Part shown: positions 24,571 through 35,489 of the stretch, one piece after another
Numbering within the stretch: the stretch's first letter is position 1
Layout of the letters: every line of letters starts with the position of its first letter
Source of the DNA: Hofstenia miamia
Taxonomy: Eukaryota; Xenacoelomorpha; Acoela; Hofsteniidae
Assembly: GCA_900660155.1 (NCBI GenBank)
Contig: CABFPE010000618.1
Span: 170,138-234,137 of the forward strand
Length of the DNA: 64,000 bases
Direction of reading: 5' to 3'
Made by a program: the position numbers and the translations under genes
The notes under the pieces: model-generated
The model's input: the letters and a program-made list of their open reading frames with translations, nothing else
Told to the model about the DNA's origin: nothing
Databases searched by the model: none

Positions 24571-25074
24571 ATCCTCTTATTATTGAGAAAAAATGAATAT
24601 CCAAACAATGTTATTGATAAATATATCAAAGAAGCAATTTCAGAAATAGTCACAAATGACAAAGAAATAAAATATTCACAAAATTTTGAACATGTATTTA
24701 AAATCCACTATCGAGGAATACATACAACAAATATAATACATCAAATGAGAAAGATCGAATTAATTAAAGAAAAAGTAAGATTTGTTTACAAGATCCACAA
24801 ACTTAATGCAAAGCTTGGTCTTAAATCAAGAACTAGCATGTCCGATAAATCTAATGTATTTAAAAAAGAAACTCATCATTTATTTGACATGTTTCGGCAT
24901 GACGCTGCCATTTTCAAAAAGTTTCCCACTATAAAATTTTACAAAATATTCATCAAATTACATATTTTTATATATTTTTTTATAATATTTTCGGTAAATT
25001 AAGTTTGTATTTATATTCATCTTTTTTGCTTAAGCTTGGTTCCTTTAATTCTATATAAATTGATTCAATGATGC

Positions 25075-25420
25075 TTAGTTGAAAATTATCAATTGCCTTG
25101 GATAAAATTTTATATGTAATAATGTTGGTCCAAGGCAATTTCCCATTGCAACACCATTAACTTGTAGATAAAATTTTCCTTGAAATTCACAAAGGGTGTT
25201 TTTTGTGCAGAGTAATATCAAAGTTTTCAAGGTTTCATAGTCTAAGCTTAATAGTTTGATGTTATATTCTTTCAATAATGATATTGCAAATTCAACAGCA
25301 TCAACTAAAGGAACTTTGGTATATAAGCTTTTAACATCAAGTGAATATAATCGATATTGATCGGCTGTTTTCGTTTTTAAGTCTTTTAATTGATTAACGT
25401 TTTTCTTCTTAAAACAGCCA
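25075..25420 (-). pseudogene. Penelope-like reverse transcriptase fragment
   Basis: Minus-strand translation gives DQYRLYSLDVKSLYTKVPL followed by a region ending in FYLQVNGVAMGNCLGPTL. These correspond to the first catalytic aspartate region and the GVPMGSPLGP-type box of Penelope-like reverse transcriptases. The frame leaves the family pattern right after GPTL and stops, so the YxDD part is absent. Confidence 0.7.
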
Positions 25421-25676
25421 TTTGATGGTACCTGTTATTTATAAGATTCAATGCACTTGTGGTGAGGATTATATCGGATATTGTGGTCGGCAACTAAGCA
25501 GAAGAACAAAAGAACATGAAACTAATTCAACCATTTCAAAACACCTAAAAAATTGCGGACTAAGTTATGATGTAAAAATTTTAAAGAATACCGATACAAA
25601 ATATCTTAAAATCACAAAGCATTCTAATAAGATCATTTCAACCAAGTCTAAATACGAAAGAAGATTATATGCATAA
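25417..25676 (+). pseudogene. GIY-YIG endonuclease domain of the Penelope-like element
   Basis: The 84-residue frame contains VIYKIQCTCGEDYIGYCGRQ, where the GIY/YIG signature appears as VIYKI and DYIGY with the CxC of Penelope-type endonucleases, followed by LSRRTKEHE and the conserved SKHLKNC region. It runs to a stop at 25676. The domain nicks target DNA in intact elements; here it is separated from its RT. Confidence 0.75.
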
Positions 25677-25679
25677 ACT

Positions 25680-27050
25680 ACTGTTACCAATAATTAAGAT
25701 TTAGTGAAATAAAATATTGCTATAAAATCAAGTAAATTTAGAGGGAATTATTTGTAAAACTGACGATGACTTTGTAATTCGAAATATATTCGAATTTTTT
25801 GTTAAAAGTATTTTCAATATTGTGTAATGAAAATTCAAAAGTTATTAAGTTTTATAAATGCTACGCTTTGAAGAAAACGTGATCTATTTTTGGCAAGAGT
25901 GCTAATTAATGAGTTTTTATATGTCGTACATTACCGGCCGAATCACCTATTGAACCAATGCCCGTTTTCCATTCTTAGTTAGGTTTCGGTCTGCAACATG
26001 CATGTTGTGGCAGATCATTGGCATTTCTGTAGTAAGGTATACAATGCCGTATTGAAATCGAGAAATCAGTACCTAGGCTTTGCAATTATATAATTATATG
26101 CTTAGCAGAATATAAAATATATTTTTCTGTTATATTATGTTGCTGTATTTTGTATAATATCTCTTACACTGTATATATTTTATTATATTATTGTGCTATG
26201 CAGTGAAAGAAACGAATCACAATTATTCCTATATTTATTTAATTAACGATGTTACAAAAGGTGACGTATTTCAGCTTGGTCTTGAAATTGTAACCGTTTA
26301 GTGCAAAGATGCTGAGTTAGCATTTCTAGATTTAGGGTCTCTATATTGCGTTGTTAACTCCACTTTGTGTATTAGGTAACCAAACATTTTGAAGCAAAAA
26401 TTTTGGTTCTCGATATTTTCCTTCTGTTTGTTTTGCTTTTCTAGTTGTCATGTAATTCTATGAAACTATTATACGTTAGGTTTAGCAAAAATTGTTATCC
26501 AAAAAACAGATTGAAAAATTCAATGAATATTGTTTTGTATAGTAACCATTTTAACAAAATTTCTAAGATGTTAAGAACTGCTGCATACCTAATAGTTTGG
26601 AATTTTGATAAGTACTAAAAATAGCCAGGCAATTGCCCAAGACCTTTTTCATCTACAGCACTGATATATGCGAGTTTTAGGTTACGTTATAGAAGTATAC
26701 ACAAAAAAACACTTCAACAATTTTTATTCTTTGAAGAGTGCCATTCTAGTGTTTGCATGAAGATAAATAATTTTCTTAAAAATTTAAAACAGTTGTTATC
26801 TTAAAGTCAATAATTAACTATGCGTTTTTATAGTGACATTGTCTTTTTGAAATATGCTCATATGAAATATATATAAAAGAATACCAAATTTTGTTTTCAA
26901 TAAACCTCCGTTTACCTGGCTAAAGTTTACACCGCAAGCCACTACTTAAAAATTGAATAAAAATTATAAAAAATTACGTTTTTTCAGTCACAACACCCAA
27001 AAAGATCGAAATGGTAAACATAATATATTTAGAAATAGTTCTCTAATAAA
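25680..27050. other. No gene recognised
   Basis: AT-rich intergenic sequence. A slightly GC-richer island near 25930-26080 contains a 25-codon minus ORF but nothing I can identify. Confidence 0.5.
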
Positions 27051-27053
27051 AAG

Positions 27054-27961
27054 TCAAATCATATTAGCAACATCCCAATTGCCAATGAGCGTTTGCTTGG
27101 GAGAAATTTCCACACCGCTTGCATCAATATTCATTATGTGATAATTATTCCAAGATTGTGCGTCCCTATAATAGAGTATTGTTAAACATTTGTTTAATAG
27201 TTGTACAGATTCTTCTCGATTGAGAAGACTGCCTTTATCTTCAATTGCCTTTCTCATAATGGGAAGTGCGATATGTGATCCGTACCCACTGGAGACAAGA
27301 TCATCCTAAATACAAAAAATAAGCAAGTTATAACTTCCTTCATCACGTTAGAATAAAATAATTTTGAAAGTCAATTCAAAGAACAAAATCGATTTTTGAA
27401 ATTGTATCCAACAAATGCAAATCAAATATGGTGTAACAGCACGAAAGCAGTTGCTTACTTCAAAAGCTAATCCAAGGTAGTTAACATAGCCTAAGAAAGG
27501 CCGACCATTATCAAATCCTCCAACAGCAATGATATTATAAAGGGGATTTATGTCACACCTTCTATTGTAAAGAACACGAGTAAGCCATGTATGTACAGCG
27601 CGTCCATTAAGATAAGAACCGTCATTAGCTACCTAAAAATATAATTTGAAAGAAAATATAATTTCTAAAGGGTAATTTCTATAATTATGATATATGCCTT
27701 AAATATTTTAAAATATACCTGATCATCAATATTCAACTGTTCCAATACCCTTTGAATAAATTGTGCATCAGCAATATCGCCAGCAAAAGCTAAGCCAACG
27801 TGATCATTTAAGCGATTCAACCTCTCAATATCTCTATAACGAAGAAGAGAACCGTAAGATCCAAGCGTATCAGCAGCCAAGAGAACACCATTGTCGTATT
27901 TTATACCTAATACGGAACCGCCCATTACCGTGGGGCGTAAAGTTTGTTTGCGAGAATCCAT
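27054..27961 (-). CDS. PSMB4: Proteasome subunit beta type-4 (20S core, beta7)
   Basis: PSMB4 is the non-catalytic beta7 subunit of the 20S proteasome core, needed for joining the two half-proteasomes. Exons on the minus strand are 27961-27719, 27632-27459 and 27305-27054, with GT-AG introns of 86 and 153 bp. The spliced product is 222 residues. Family motifs in order: SVLGIKYDNGVLLAADTLGSYGSL, FAGDIADAQFI, HTWLTRVLYNRR and INPLYN, GGFDNGRPFLGYVNYLG, SSGYGSHIALPIMRKA, LTILYYRDAQSWNNY, and NWDVANMI at the end. The ATG at 27961 gives a propeptide much shorter than the human one (45 residues). A splice acceptor-like TTGTTTTAG lies three bases upstream of it, so an additional 5' exon is possible. 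Confidence 0.95.
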
Positions 27962-28956
27962 AAACTAAAACAATAAATTCCCATAAAACTTTGAATTTGT
28001 GTAAATAACTAATCAAATATTACAAAAACAGTGATAAACAACATTACTAATAAAAGGATTGAACTCAATCGTAACTCTTCTTGAAACCTCAGTTTGATCA
28101 TCTGATGATACATTGCGAGAAACTTCCCAAACGACTTTTAAACTAAAACTGTATAGTTAGATATGCGAAAAAATTAAGTATTTTTTATTATAAGTTGCAT
28201 ATGACGAAACCCATACTAGTATCTAATGTACACGGTTTGCATTAAAGTCAAAGAACAACTTTAGCGATGTATTTTATAATTCAAAAAAATAACATATTTC
28301 CTATGTTAAAAATACTTTATAAAAAATTTTAATAAAAAAATATTAGATTATTTCGGATAGACTATCTGTATCAAACTCGCTATCAAATATAGTTGCTAAC
28401 AAATTATCTTTGATAAATTATTGCAAAATTAGTCTTAAAGCATTTAGTACAGCAATTCTCTATACACCTGCATGCATATATTTACACCTACTAACAAATA
28501 TTTAAGGATCAAAACTACAATTCGGCATGCCTTATTTTATAATGAAGTCTAGAAATTAGCATATTAAATCTATTCAAGCTCCACAGACAGTTAATTTTGG
28601 TTATTGTTTCCTAGAACCCGAGAACAATCGAGCGTATTTTTATAAAATTTGGTATGGGCATTATAAATGAAACAAGACGAATCGGTATGGGTTGCCAGTT
28701 TTGCAATAAGCCTCGTTCAATTGTTATATTTTCAGCTAATTGTTTTAAAGCCATCTATTCAGTAACTTGTCCTTTAATATTTCCTTATCAAGTTGGCTTC
28801 CCATAGCTTAATGATCCAAATTGATCTATCTAAACATTTTTGGCTAATATATAAACTCCCAATTTGACACATTCTATTTATTTGCATTGAATTGTATGCT
28901 AATCCCTCCACATTTAGCCAAGTTGCAGGTAATATTTTGATATAATGTGCAACGAC
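27962..28956. other. Upstream region of PSMB4; possible 5' exon near 28000-28160
   Basis: A 42-codon open frame on the minus strand (about 28165-28020, including EVSRRVTIEFNPF) is GC-richer than its surroundings. It could be a 5' exon of PSMB4 or chance. No in-phase splice donor joining it to 27961 was found. The rest of the interval is AT-rich without features. Confidence 0.3.
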
Positions 28957-30371
28957 TTAAGGGGAAATGCGGGACCGCTGATAGCACGATATCGATTAGA
29001 AACTTTTCAAACACCCGTTTTTTTTTTCTCATCGAAAATCGATTTTTGTACTTATGATACGATAAAAAAGTCATTGATGTAAGCTTGACAATGTCTAGAA
29101 CATATCTAAATAATGTATTTCTTACCATTACTATCGTCCGCGATCGACAAAAACTGCATGAAATACACCCTTTTATATGTTTAGTAACAGTCCCGCCAAA
29201 CCATTTACATTCATCGAACATGCATGTATTTGGTATCATTTTAAAGTACTGCCCGGCAGGAATCTGAATTTATTGACCGTGGGAAAATCTAAAAATAAAT
29301 GAAACCTCAAGATTAGCTTTTATTCTCCTATAATTTGACCCAATTTAGTATGATCACGTGAATATCACGCATCAACTGACGCCCGATTGGCTAGTCGGCT
29401 GTCTAATTGAAAAAGCAGCAATCTGATTGGCTGATTGCGTAGAAACGAACATTTCCGGTTTATCGCATCTTTCATTCTTTGTGTGAAGAAAACAAAGCTT
29501 TCGTTGTTTGTCTTTCNGAAAGTTACGAGATGTTTATTGTGTAAAAACATCAAAAAGCACGCAGCGGTTGCAGGAGAGGCGTGCAAAAAAGAGACTGTAC
29601 CACGCATCATTTATTGCCAATGAAAAGGTCAATGACAGGAACAAAGTACGAAAGGAGGCACGAGATAGGCGGAAGAAATTGTGTGAAAAAAACTCAGATT
29701 ACGACCCTGGAAGAGGATCTATGCCTCAATAAAATGTGTATTATGTTCATATTGCTAAAAAAATGTTATAAAGGTGTAAATAATATGTTTTTATCTTACT
29801 TCTGAGGTTTCTTTATGTTTTTTGCTTTTTTCTCAGTTTTGCATTTTTTGCCCAATTTCCGACAGTCGAATCCCTACTCCTTTTTTATTTACCATTCAAT
29901 TTGCTTCAAATTTGGCCAAGTTTGTTTAAAGACATTGCTGCTTCAGACTGTAGAAAGCTTTTTTTGATAAGGGGTGTAGGTTTAGTTGGGGGGCCTCTCA
30001 AAGTGCATTTATTGGTAATTTTTGTAGTTTTTTGCTCTTTTTTTATATGAAATTTTTGAGGGGCCATATTTTTTTTTCTTGGGTATATAGCCAATTTCCG
30101 GTTCTGTTGAGTTATTTGGAGTACTGCTAAGAGGTGATAAACAAAGTTTGGTGCAAATTGATTGGATAGTTACAGAGGAGTAGGGTTTTAAATTTTGTCA
30201 AAAAGTCGAGGTCGGCCGACGTTTTTGGGGGTCCCCGTGGATACGGGGGGTCAAAATTTTTTTTTGGTGATATTTTACCATTAAGTCTTCATGGGCACTT
30301 ACATATGTAAGCTTAATTTCCCCATAAATGCTTTAATAAAAAAAAAATTTCAAAGTAGCATTTCCCCTTAA
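28957..30371. mobile_element. TTAA-flanked DNA transposon, 1407 bp, piggyBac- or Kolobok-like
   Basis: TTAA at 28957-28960 and 30368-30371 flanks an element whose ends are exact inverted copies, GGGGAAATGC (28961-28970) and GCATTTCCCC (30358-30367). TTAA target duplication is the mark of piggyBac and of Kolobok transposons. The element is too short to carry a whole transposase. It contains a promoter-like segment with two ATTGG boxes (29385-29430), one short ORF ending just before an AATAAA, and a T-rich right half. The basic ORF (see below) leans toward Kolobok, but this is a weak inference. Confidence 0.75.
29508..29732 (+). CDS. Short basic ORF inside the TTAA element, possible transposase C-terminus
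   Basis: About 74 codons, interrupted by one ambiguous base (N at 29517). The product is rich in R and K (QRLQERRAKKRLYH, KVRKEARDRRKKLC) and ends NSDYDPGRGSMPQ, with AATAAA overlapping the stop. Such a basic tail followed by a Tyr-Asp/Gly-Pro-Gly motif is reminiscent of C-termini of some TTAA-type transposases. That is an impression from memory, not a search result. No catalytic domain is present. Confidence 0.4.
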   Translation: MSFXKLRDVYCVKTSKSTQRLQERRAKKRLYHASFIANEKVNDRNKVRKEARDRRKKLCEKNSDYDPGRGSMPQ

Positions 30372-31613
30372 ATGGGTCAAAGCATGCCTCGCATAATACA
30401 AGAAATTGCAGCTTACCAACTTAACATAATCTCAAAGGATGCGTACAATTAAAAATTTGCATTATTTGCAGGAATATTAGCTCGTCTTCTCCATCACTAA
30501 ATTGTCCAACTCGACATCTTAAAAGTAATTATATTCTATTATCAGGTTATACAATGACTGCGTTGGGTATTCGGTATAAATAATTAGTGGCTAGTGCTTG
30601 GCATCATTACATAAGACTACGGTTAGACTATGTGATCTGTTACATTTTAAAGCATCGTACATCTAACCGCCACAGATAGACGATCACAAAGAAATCGTTC
30701 TGGTTCGAATAATAGGAATCATTTCAATATAATGTATTCAATTTAAACTTAGTATAGAGCACAAATGAAGAAATTGAAAATCGCATTTTAATAGAGCATT
30801 TTTTAACTGCTATCCGATTGTCGCAAAATGGTGTTGCGGAATATGTCAATATCGCAATCTAGTGAAAATAGTGAAAGCTATTACAAACGTGATGGTGCTT
30901 GAGGTGTTCAAGGAAATTGTAATTTTACTTGCACAACACTAAAACCTAGACTAATGCGCTACAATTTTGCAAAAAAATGTAACGCAGCAAGAGTGGATCG
31001 TATCCATTAATCAATCCTAAATTTAAGATACACACACACATAATGGCGCAAGCTTCCCTGACAGGCCTGCCCTATCCAACACATTGTTGTACCCAGATTT
31101 CAAATCCATATTTTGTATCTAGAATAGAAAAAAAAAACTAACTGTTTCTTTTTATTGTTAAAAGCGTGGACGGATGAAAAAATCAACTTACCTAAAACTC
31201 TTTATGCTCGACCTTTGCTAATTTCCTGCACCTCACGTTTCTTAACCTTACTTTTCTTAAATTACTTCTTGACTTTTACAGCTTTGAATTTTTCGATTTT
31301 CATAAATTCTCCAACTCTGTACACTATATTGTCGTTCTTCCTCTAAATCTCTCTCTCGCATTCCCAAAGGAACTTTTTCTCAATTGTTTCTATTGAATAA
31401 TCGCTTTTGCTAATTTAATTATCTCAATAGAAATACATCATTGACTAACCCTAGAATCTGTAAAAATCAACTCCTCACATTCTTTCTTTCTTCTTTACCT
31501 CAATTTGGCCTTCAATTTAAATGAGATTCTTCTTCCTTCTCACTCGTTTCTCACATTTTGGTTTATTTTTCTTTATGTAAATTTGCATACACCACTATGT
31601 GTTGGAATAACAA
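30372..31613. other. No gene recognised
   Basis: AT-rich intergenic sequence with a short (CA) run near 31030. Only short chance ORFs are present. Confidence 0.5.
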
Positions 31614-32539
31614 ATTATTATTATTATTATGTGTGCTCTTGTCGCGAACGGTCGGTTATCAAGTTCGCTCTCAAAAGCGGTGCAAGGTGATTTGTTCAGC
31701 GGTGTGACGTCCCTGGATGCGGCAATCACTTTGATTGAAAATAAAAAGAAAACAAAGAACAGGCAGCTGAAGCACTTCTTTTTCTTTTTAAGAACTCTCT
31801 CCTTTCAGTATCTGATGTCTCTACTCAATCTCAGCTCGAAGTTCAAACACAAGCAAAGACACCCGAAAACTCAACACCAATTACTACTACAGAATCCGTC
31901 CTTTCAAAATCGTCACCACTCACTTATCACTCATTCCCAAGGATGCAACCAACACCTAAGAAACAACGGCCAAAATTGAAATCACGTGTAAAAGAGGTAA
32001 AACCCGGGAGTACAACCCTCATCATTGGAAGCAGCATTTTGAAATACGCACGTTCGCATCGTCTTCTTCACAATCAATTGACAACAATACACTCTTACCC
32101 AGGAAGCAACACCACTGAACTCACACGAAAAGTATCGCTTTACCCAAAAACACACGTCAATACTGTCATCTTAAACACTGGCTTGATCGACGCTTTGAAT
32201 GGCAACATCTCGAATTTCAAGTCAAATCTGCAAAACCTATTATCTGAAGTCCGTAGAAAATTCACTCCTAGTCGAATCTTTTTCTTTGAAATCACCCCTG
32301 TCTGTGCTGATGAAAACCTCTCCAAGAACTTTGACATCAAAGAATGCAATCGTATCATGCACAATCTATCTAACAGCAGCTACACTGTCATTCCAGTCTT
32401 CGAAAAGTTTCTACTCTCTCCACGCATTATTGATCCCTCTCTTCTTGCTCGCGATGGTATCCACCTCTCCTACAAAGGTCTTTCACATTTCATTGGTAAC
32501 TTAAGGAACTTCTTCTCTAATTCACCGAAAACATTTCGC
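31614..32539 (+). mobile_element. LINE 5' part: ORF1 with SGNH-esterase domain, cut by a gap
   Basis: The sequence begins next to a (TTA)n run and encodes an ORF1 region rich in S, T, Q and P (about 31640-31980) followed by a continuous frame from 31943. That frame has the signature of SGNH/GDSL hydrolases. The nucleophile block is TTLIIGSSILKYA. A middle block is VILNTGLIDALNG, and the C-terminal Asp-x-x-His block is ARDGIHLSYKGL. Esterase-type ORF1 proteins are known from CR1/L2-group LINEs. The N-terminal region is split between frames. The frame runs open into the 1000-N gap, beyond which only a (TTA)n tail (33540-33562) is visible, so ORF2 is missing. Confidence 0.75.
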
Positions 32540-33539
32540 NNNNNNNNNNNNNNNNNNNNNNNNNNNNNNNNNNNNNNNNNNNNNNNNNNNNNNNNNNNNN
32601 NNNNNNNNNNNNNNNNNNNNNNNNNNNNNNNNNNNNNNNNNNNNNNNNNNNNNNNNNNNNNNNNNNNNNNNNNNNNNNNNNNNNNNNNNNNNNNNNNNNN
32701 NNNNNNNNNNNNNNNNNNNNNNNNNNNNNNNNNNNNNNNNNNNNNNNNNNNNNNNNNNNNNNNNNNNNNNNNNNNNNNNNNNNNNNNNNNNNNNNNNNNN
32801 NNNNNNNNNNNNNNNNNNNNNNNNNNNNNNNNNNNNNNNNNNNNNNNNNNNNNNNNNNNNNNNNNNNNNNNNNNNNNNNNNNNNNNNNNNNNNNNNNNNN
32901 NNNNNNNNNNNNNNNNNNNNNNNNNNNNNNNNNNNNNNNNNNNNNNNNNNNNNNNNNNNNNNNNNNNNNNNNNNNNNNNNNNNNNNNNNNNNNNNNNNNN
33001 NNNNNNNNNNNNNNNNNNNNNNNNNNNNNNNNNNNNNNNNNNNNNNNNNNNNNNNNNNNNNNNNNNNNNNNNNNNNNNNNNNNNNNNNNNNNNNNNNNNN
33101 NNNNNNNNNNNNNNNNNNNNNNNNNNNNNNNNNNNNNNNNNNNNNNNNNNNNNNNNNNNNNNNNNNNNNNNNNNNNNNNNNNNNNNNNNNNNNNNNNNNN
33201 NNNNNNNNNNNNNNNNNNNNNNNNNNNNNNNNNNNNNNNNNNNNNNNNNNNNNNNNNNNNNNNNNNNNNNNNNNNNNNNNNNNNNNNNNNNNNNNNNNNN
33301 NNNNNNNNNNNNNNNNNNNNNNNNNNNNNNNNNNNNNNNNNNNNNNNNNNNNNNNNNNNNNNNNNNNNNNNNNNNNNNNNNNNNNNNNNNNNNNNNNNNN
33401 NNNNNNNNNNNNNNNNNNNNNNNNNNNNNNNNNNNNNNNNNNNNNNNNNNNNNNNNNNNNNNNNNNNNNNNNNNNNNNNNNNNNNNNNNNNNNNNNNNNN
33501 NNNNNNNNNNNNNNNNNNNNNNNNNNNNNNNNNNNNNNN
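32540..33539. other. Assembly gap (exactly 1000 N)
   Basis: A placeholder gap of unknown true length. Frames listed across it in either direction are artefacts. Confidence 0.99.
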
Positions 33540-34453
33540 TTATTATTATTATTATTATTATAATTGCGGGCGTTTGGTAGCTGAAAATGGGGTGAACGTT
33601 GTACCAAACGCCCTCTTCCCTTTATACGAGGCGCCCTTTTCCACTTAACACCTTTGTTTTTTATTCAATTGAGCTGAAACTTTTACTAGGGCGTTTTTTA
33701 GCATTTGCGCACAGTGCCTCTTAATCTCAACATTGTTAGTTGCTTTTCAGCGACTGTTTGAGGCCTAAAATCCATTAGAATTCAGGGTGTTTTGTACAAA
33801 ATGATTAGGTAGACGGGCGACTTGTATAATTGTATGCACAGAGTGTAAATTTAGATATTTATTGTCAAGTTTGATACTGTGAGGTGCAAATTGTTGTCTA
33901 TGATACATATTGTTAACAGGCTGAAAGATTAAATTCTTCACATTATAAATTTTTTCTTTTGCATAATTTATTTGAAGCAAGTTATTTTTTTATTATAAAT
34001 TTATATTTCAATGCTTATAAACCCCCTATTAAGTCAGAACAAGAAACTAATAAATATTTGTACAGTTATTGTACTTTAATGCTTTTCGCCCTGAACCCTA
34101 ATTATTTTACACTTTTCGCACTATTATCTAAGTCAAAATTGAACAAAGCGCTCTAAAATCTAATTAATGGTTGATTCAAAATAGGTGTAAGATTAACTTT
34201 ATACCGTTCTATTGCCAGAAATTCGATATATTTAAAGAATTTAAGTGTTTTAAATGCAGTTCAGAAGAAAAAATGGTGAAGATCAATCAGACAAAAAGTG
34301 CGCAACAAGTTGAATATGGGTCGCGGGATATTCAGGTAAGGGTCAAACAGGTAATTTTTTCCTCAGGTCTACTCATATATGGGACTAAGGAAGTAAGGTA
34401 CTCGGATAACTTCAAGTAATTTACTTTAAATTGGTTTTCAATTTTGTTCAAAT

Positions 34454-34497
<44 letters not shown>

Positions 34498-35470
34498 GTC
34501 AAACAAATTTGTTCTGATCTTTCTGGGTGAGGAGATCGTGTGTCACAAGTCATAAGGTCACTGACCAGGGTGTGTATTGGGCCTCATTTTATTATGACTT
34601 GACTTGTGTTAAGATCTGGTAAGCAATCACAGAATTTATTCTGTCTTTGGGACAGGGCGGAAAATTCGAGTATTAGTGTACCGCCAAGGATTCACTACTG
34701 GGCGGAATTAATTAGCGTAATTAAGAGAAGAGGATATCTTCTATGTTGTTGTGTTTTCAGATTTCAAATATCTATTTTAGTTCATGATCTATGGAGGTCT
34801 AAATTTCTTTTAAAATGATGGTAAAAAATTCGAATTTTAACAAAGATTTAAATGCGCCTCATATCCCATTTTCAGATAGTATGCGTGTGAGGGGTTCATG
34901 GAAAAATCAACTAACGATAAATTTTATCGGTTTCTGTAGGTAGACAGCCAACTCCCATTCTTTACGTCTTGGTCAAAGTCTGAATTTGTATTACTGCAGA
35001 TGACAAGACGGAAACCTTGCTCATAAGTGTATCGGCAAGGATTCAGTACTGGGCGGGTATTTTTAAGCGTAATAGAGAGAAGTGGAATTTTTCTATCTTG
35101 GGGTGCTTTCGGATTTTTGATATGTTGTAGTTAATGAGTTATAGGTCTTTAAAATTCCTTTCAAAATGCTAGCAGATTCATAAATTTTGTTTATAAATTA
35201 TGTAAATATATTTGGTTAGAATTAAAGGTTTCTTTTAAATTATTGGCTAAACAATAACAATTGCATGTATACCAATGAAAAATCCATACAGGGCATATTT
35301 CAGGAAAAAAACTGAAAAAATACGAACCGCCCTCAATTATTTTATGCTAAAAATACAAATCGCACAAATTTCTAATTTTTGTACGAAGCGTCCCAGAATC
35401 CCATTATTTTTGTACCAGGCGCCCCAAATTCTTCTTCTTCTTCTTCTTATTATTATTATTATTATTAGAG
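33540..35470. repeat. Region bounded by (TTA)n tracts with repeated GTAC-AGGCGCCC-type motifs
   Basis: A motif close to RTACSARGCGYCC occurs on the plus strand at 33601-33613, 33624-33636, 35320-35332, 35381-35394 and 35412-35424. One inverted copy at 33568-33579 pairs perfectly (12 bp) with 33602-33613. (TTA)n or (TTC)n(TTA)n tracts lie at 33540-33562 and 35431-35467. Between them are a (TA)n tract (34457-34495) and a diverged direct repeat (around 34610-34820 and 34960-35170, offset about 351). No gene is recognised; it may be a non-autonomous repeat unit. Confidence 0.45.
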
Positions 35471-35489
35471 AGCACGCGCTATTACATTA

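Larger units (their letters stand above)
24571..25678. mobile_element. Rearranged Penelope-like element
   Basis: Three Penelope-like pieces lie side by side in mixed orientation. The post-RT linker (plus, 24571-24890) starts LLRKNEYPNNVIDKYIKEA. A reverse-transcriptase piece lies on the minus strand (25075-25420) with YSLDVKSLYTKVPL and VNGVAMGNCLGPTL. A GIY-YIG endonuclease lies on plus (25417-25676). In an intact element all three read in one direction in the order RT, linker, endonuclease. Here an inverted RT segment sits between linker and endonuclease, so the copy has been inverted internally or received part of a second copy. It is non-functional. Confidence 0.75.

Noticed and set aside
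24880-25070. Hammerhead ribozyme, as found in some Penelope-like elements
   Set aside because: Some GAAAC and TGATGAG pieces occur, but not in the order or pairing needed for the ribozyme core.
25930-26080. Possible small nuclear RNA or short conserved exon
   Set aside because: The island is GC-richer and has short stems, but no snRNA consensus or splice-site context was found.
28874-29239. 121-residue minus ORF with several Cys residues
   Set aside because: It crosses the boundary of the TTAA element and has no recognisable domain, so a chance ORF is more likely.
32522-33607. Long open frames on both strands across 32.5-33.6 kb
   Set aside because: They consist almost entirely of N translated as unknown residues; only the ends are real sequence.
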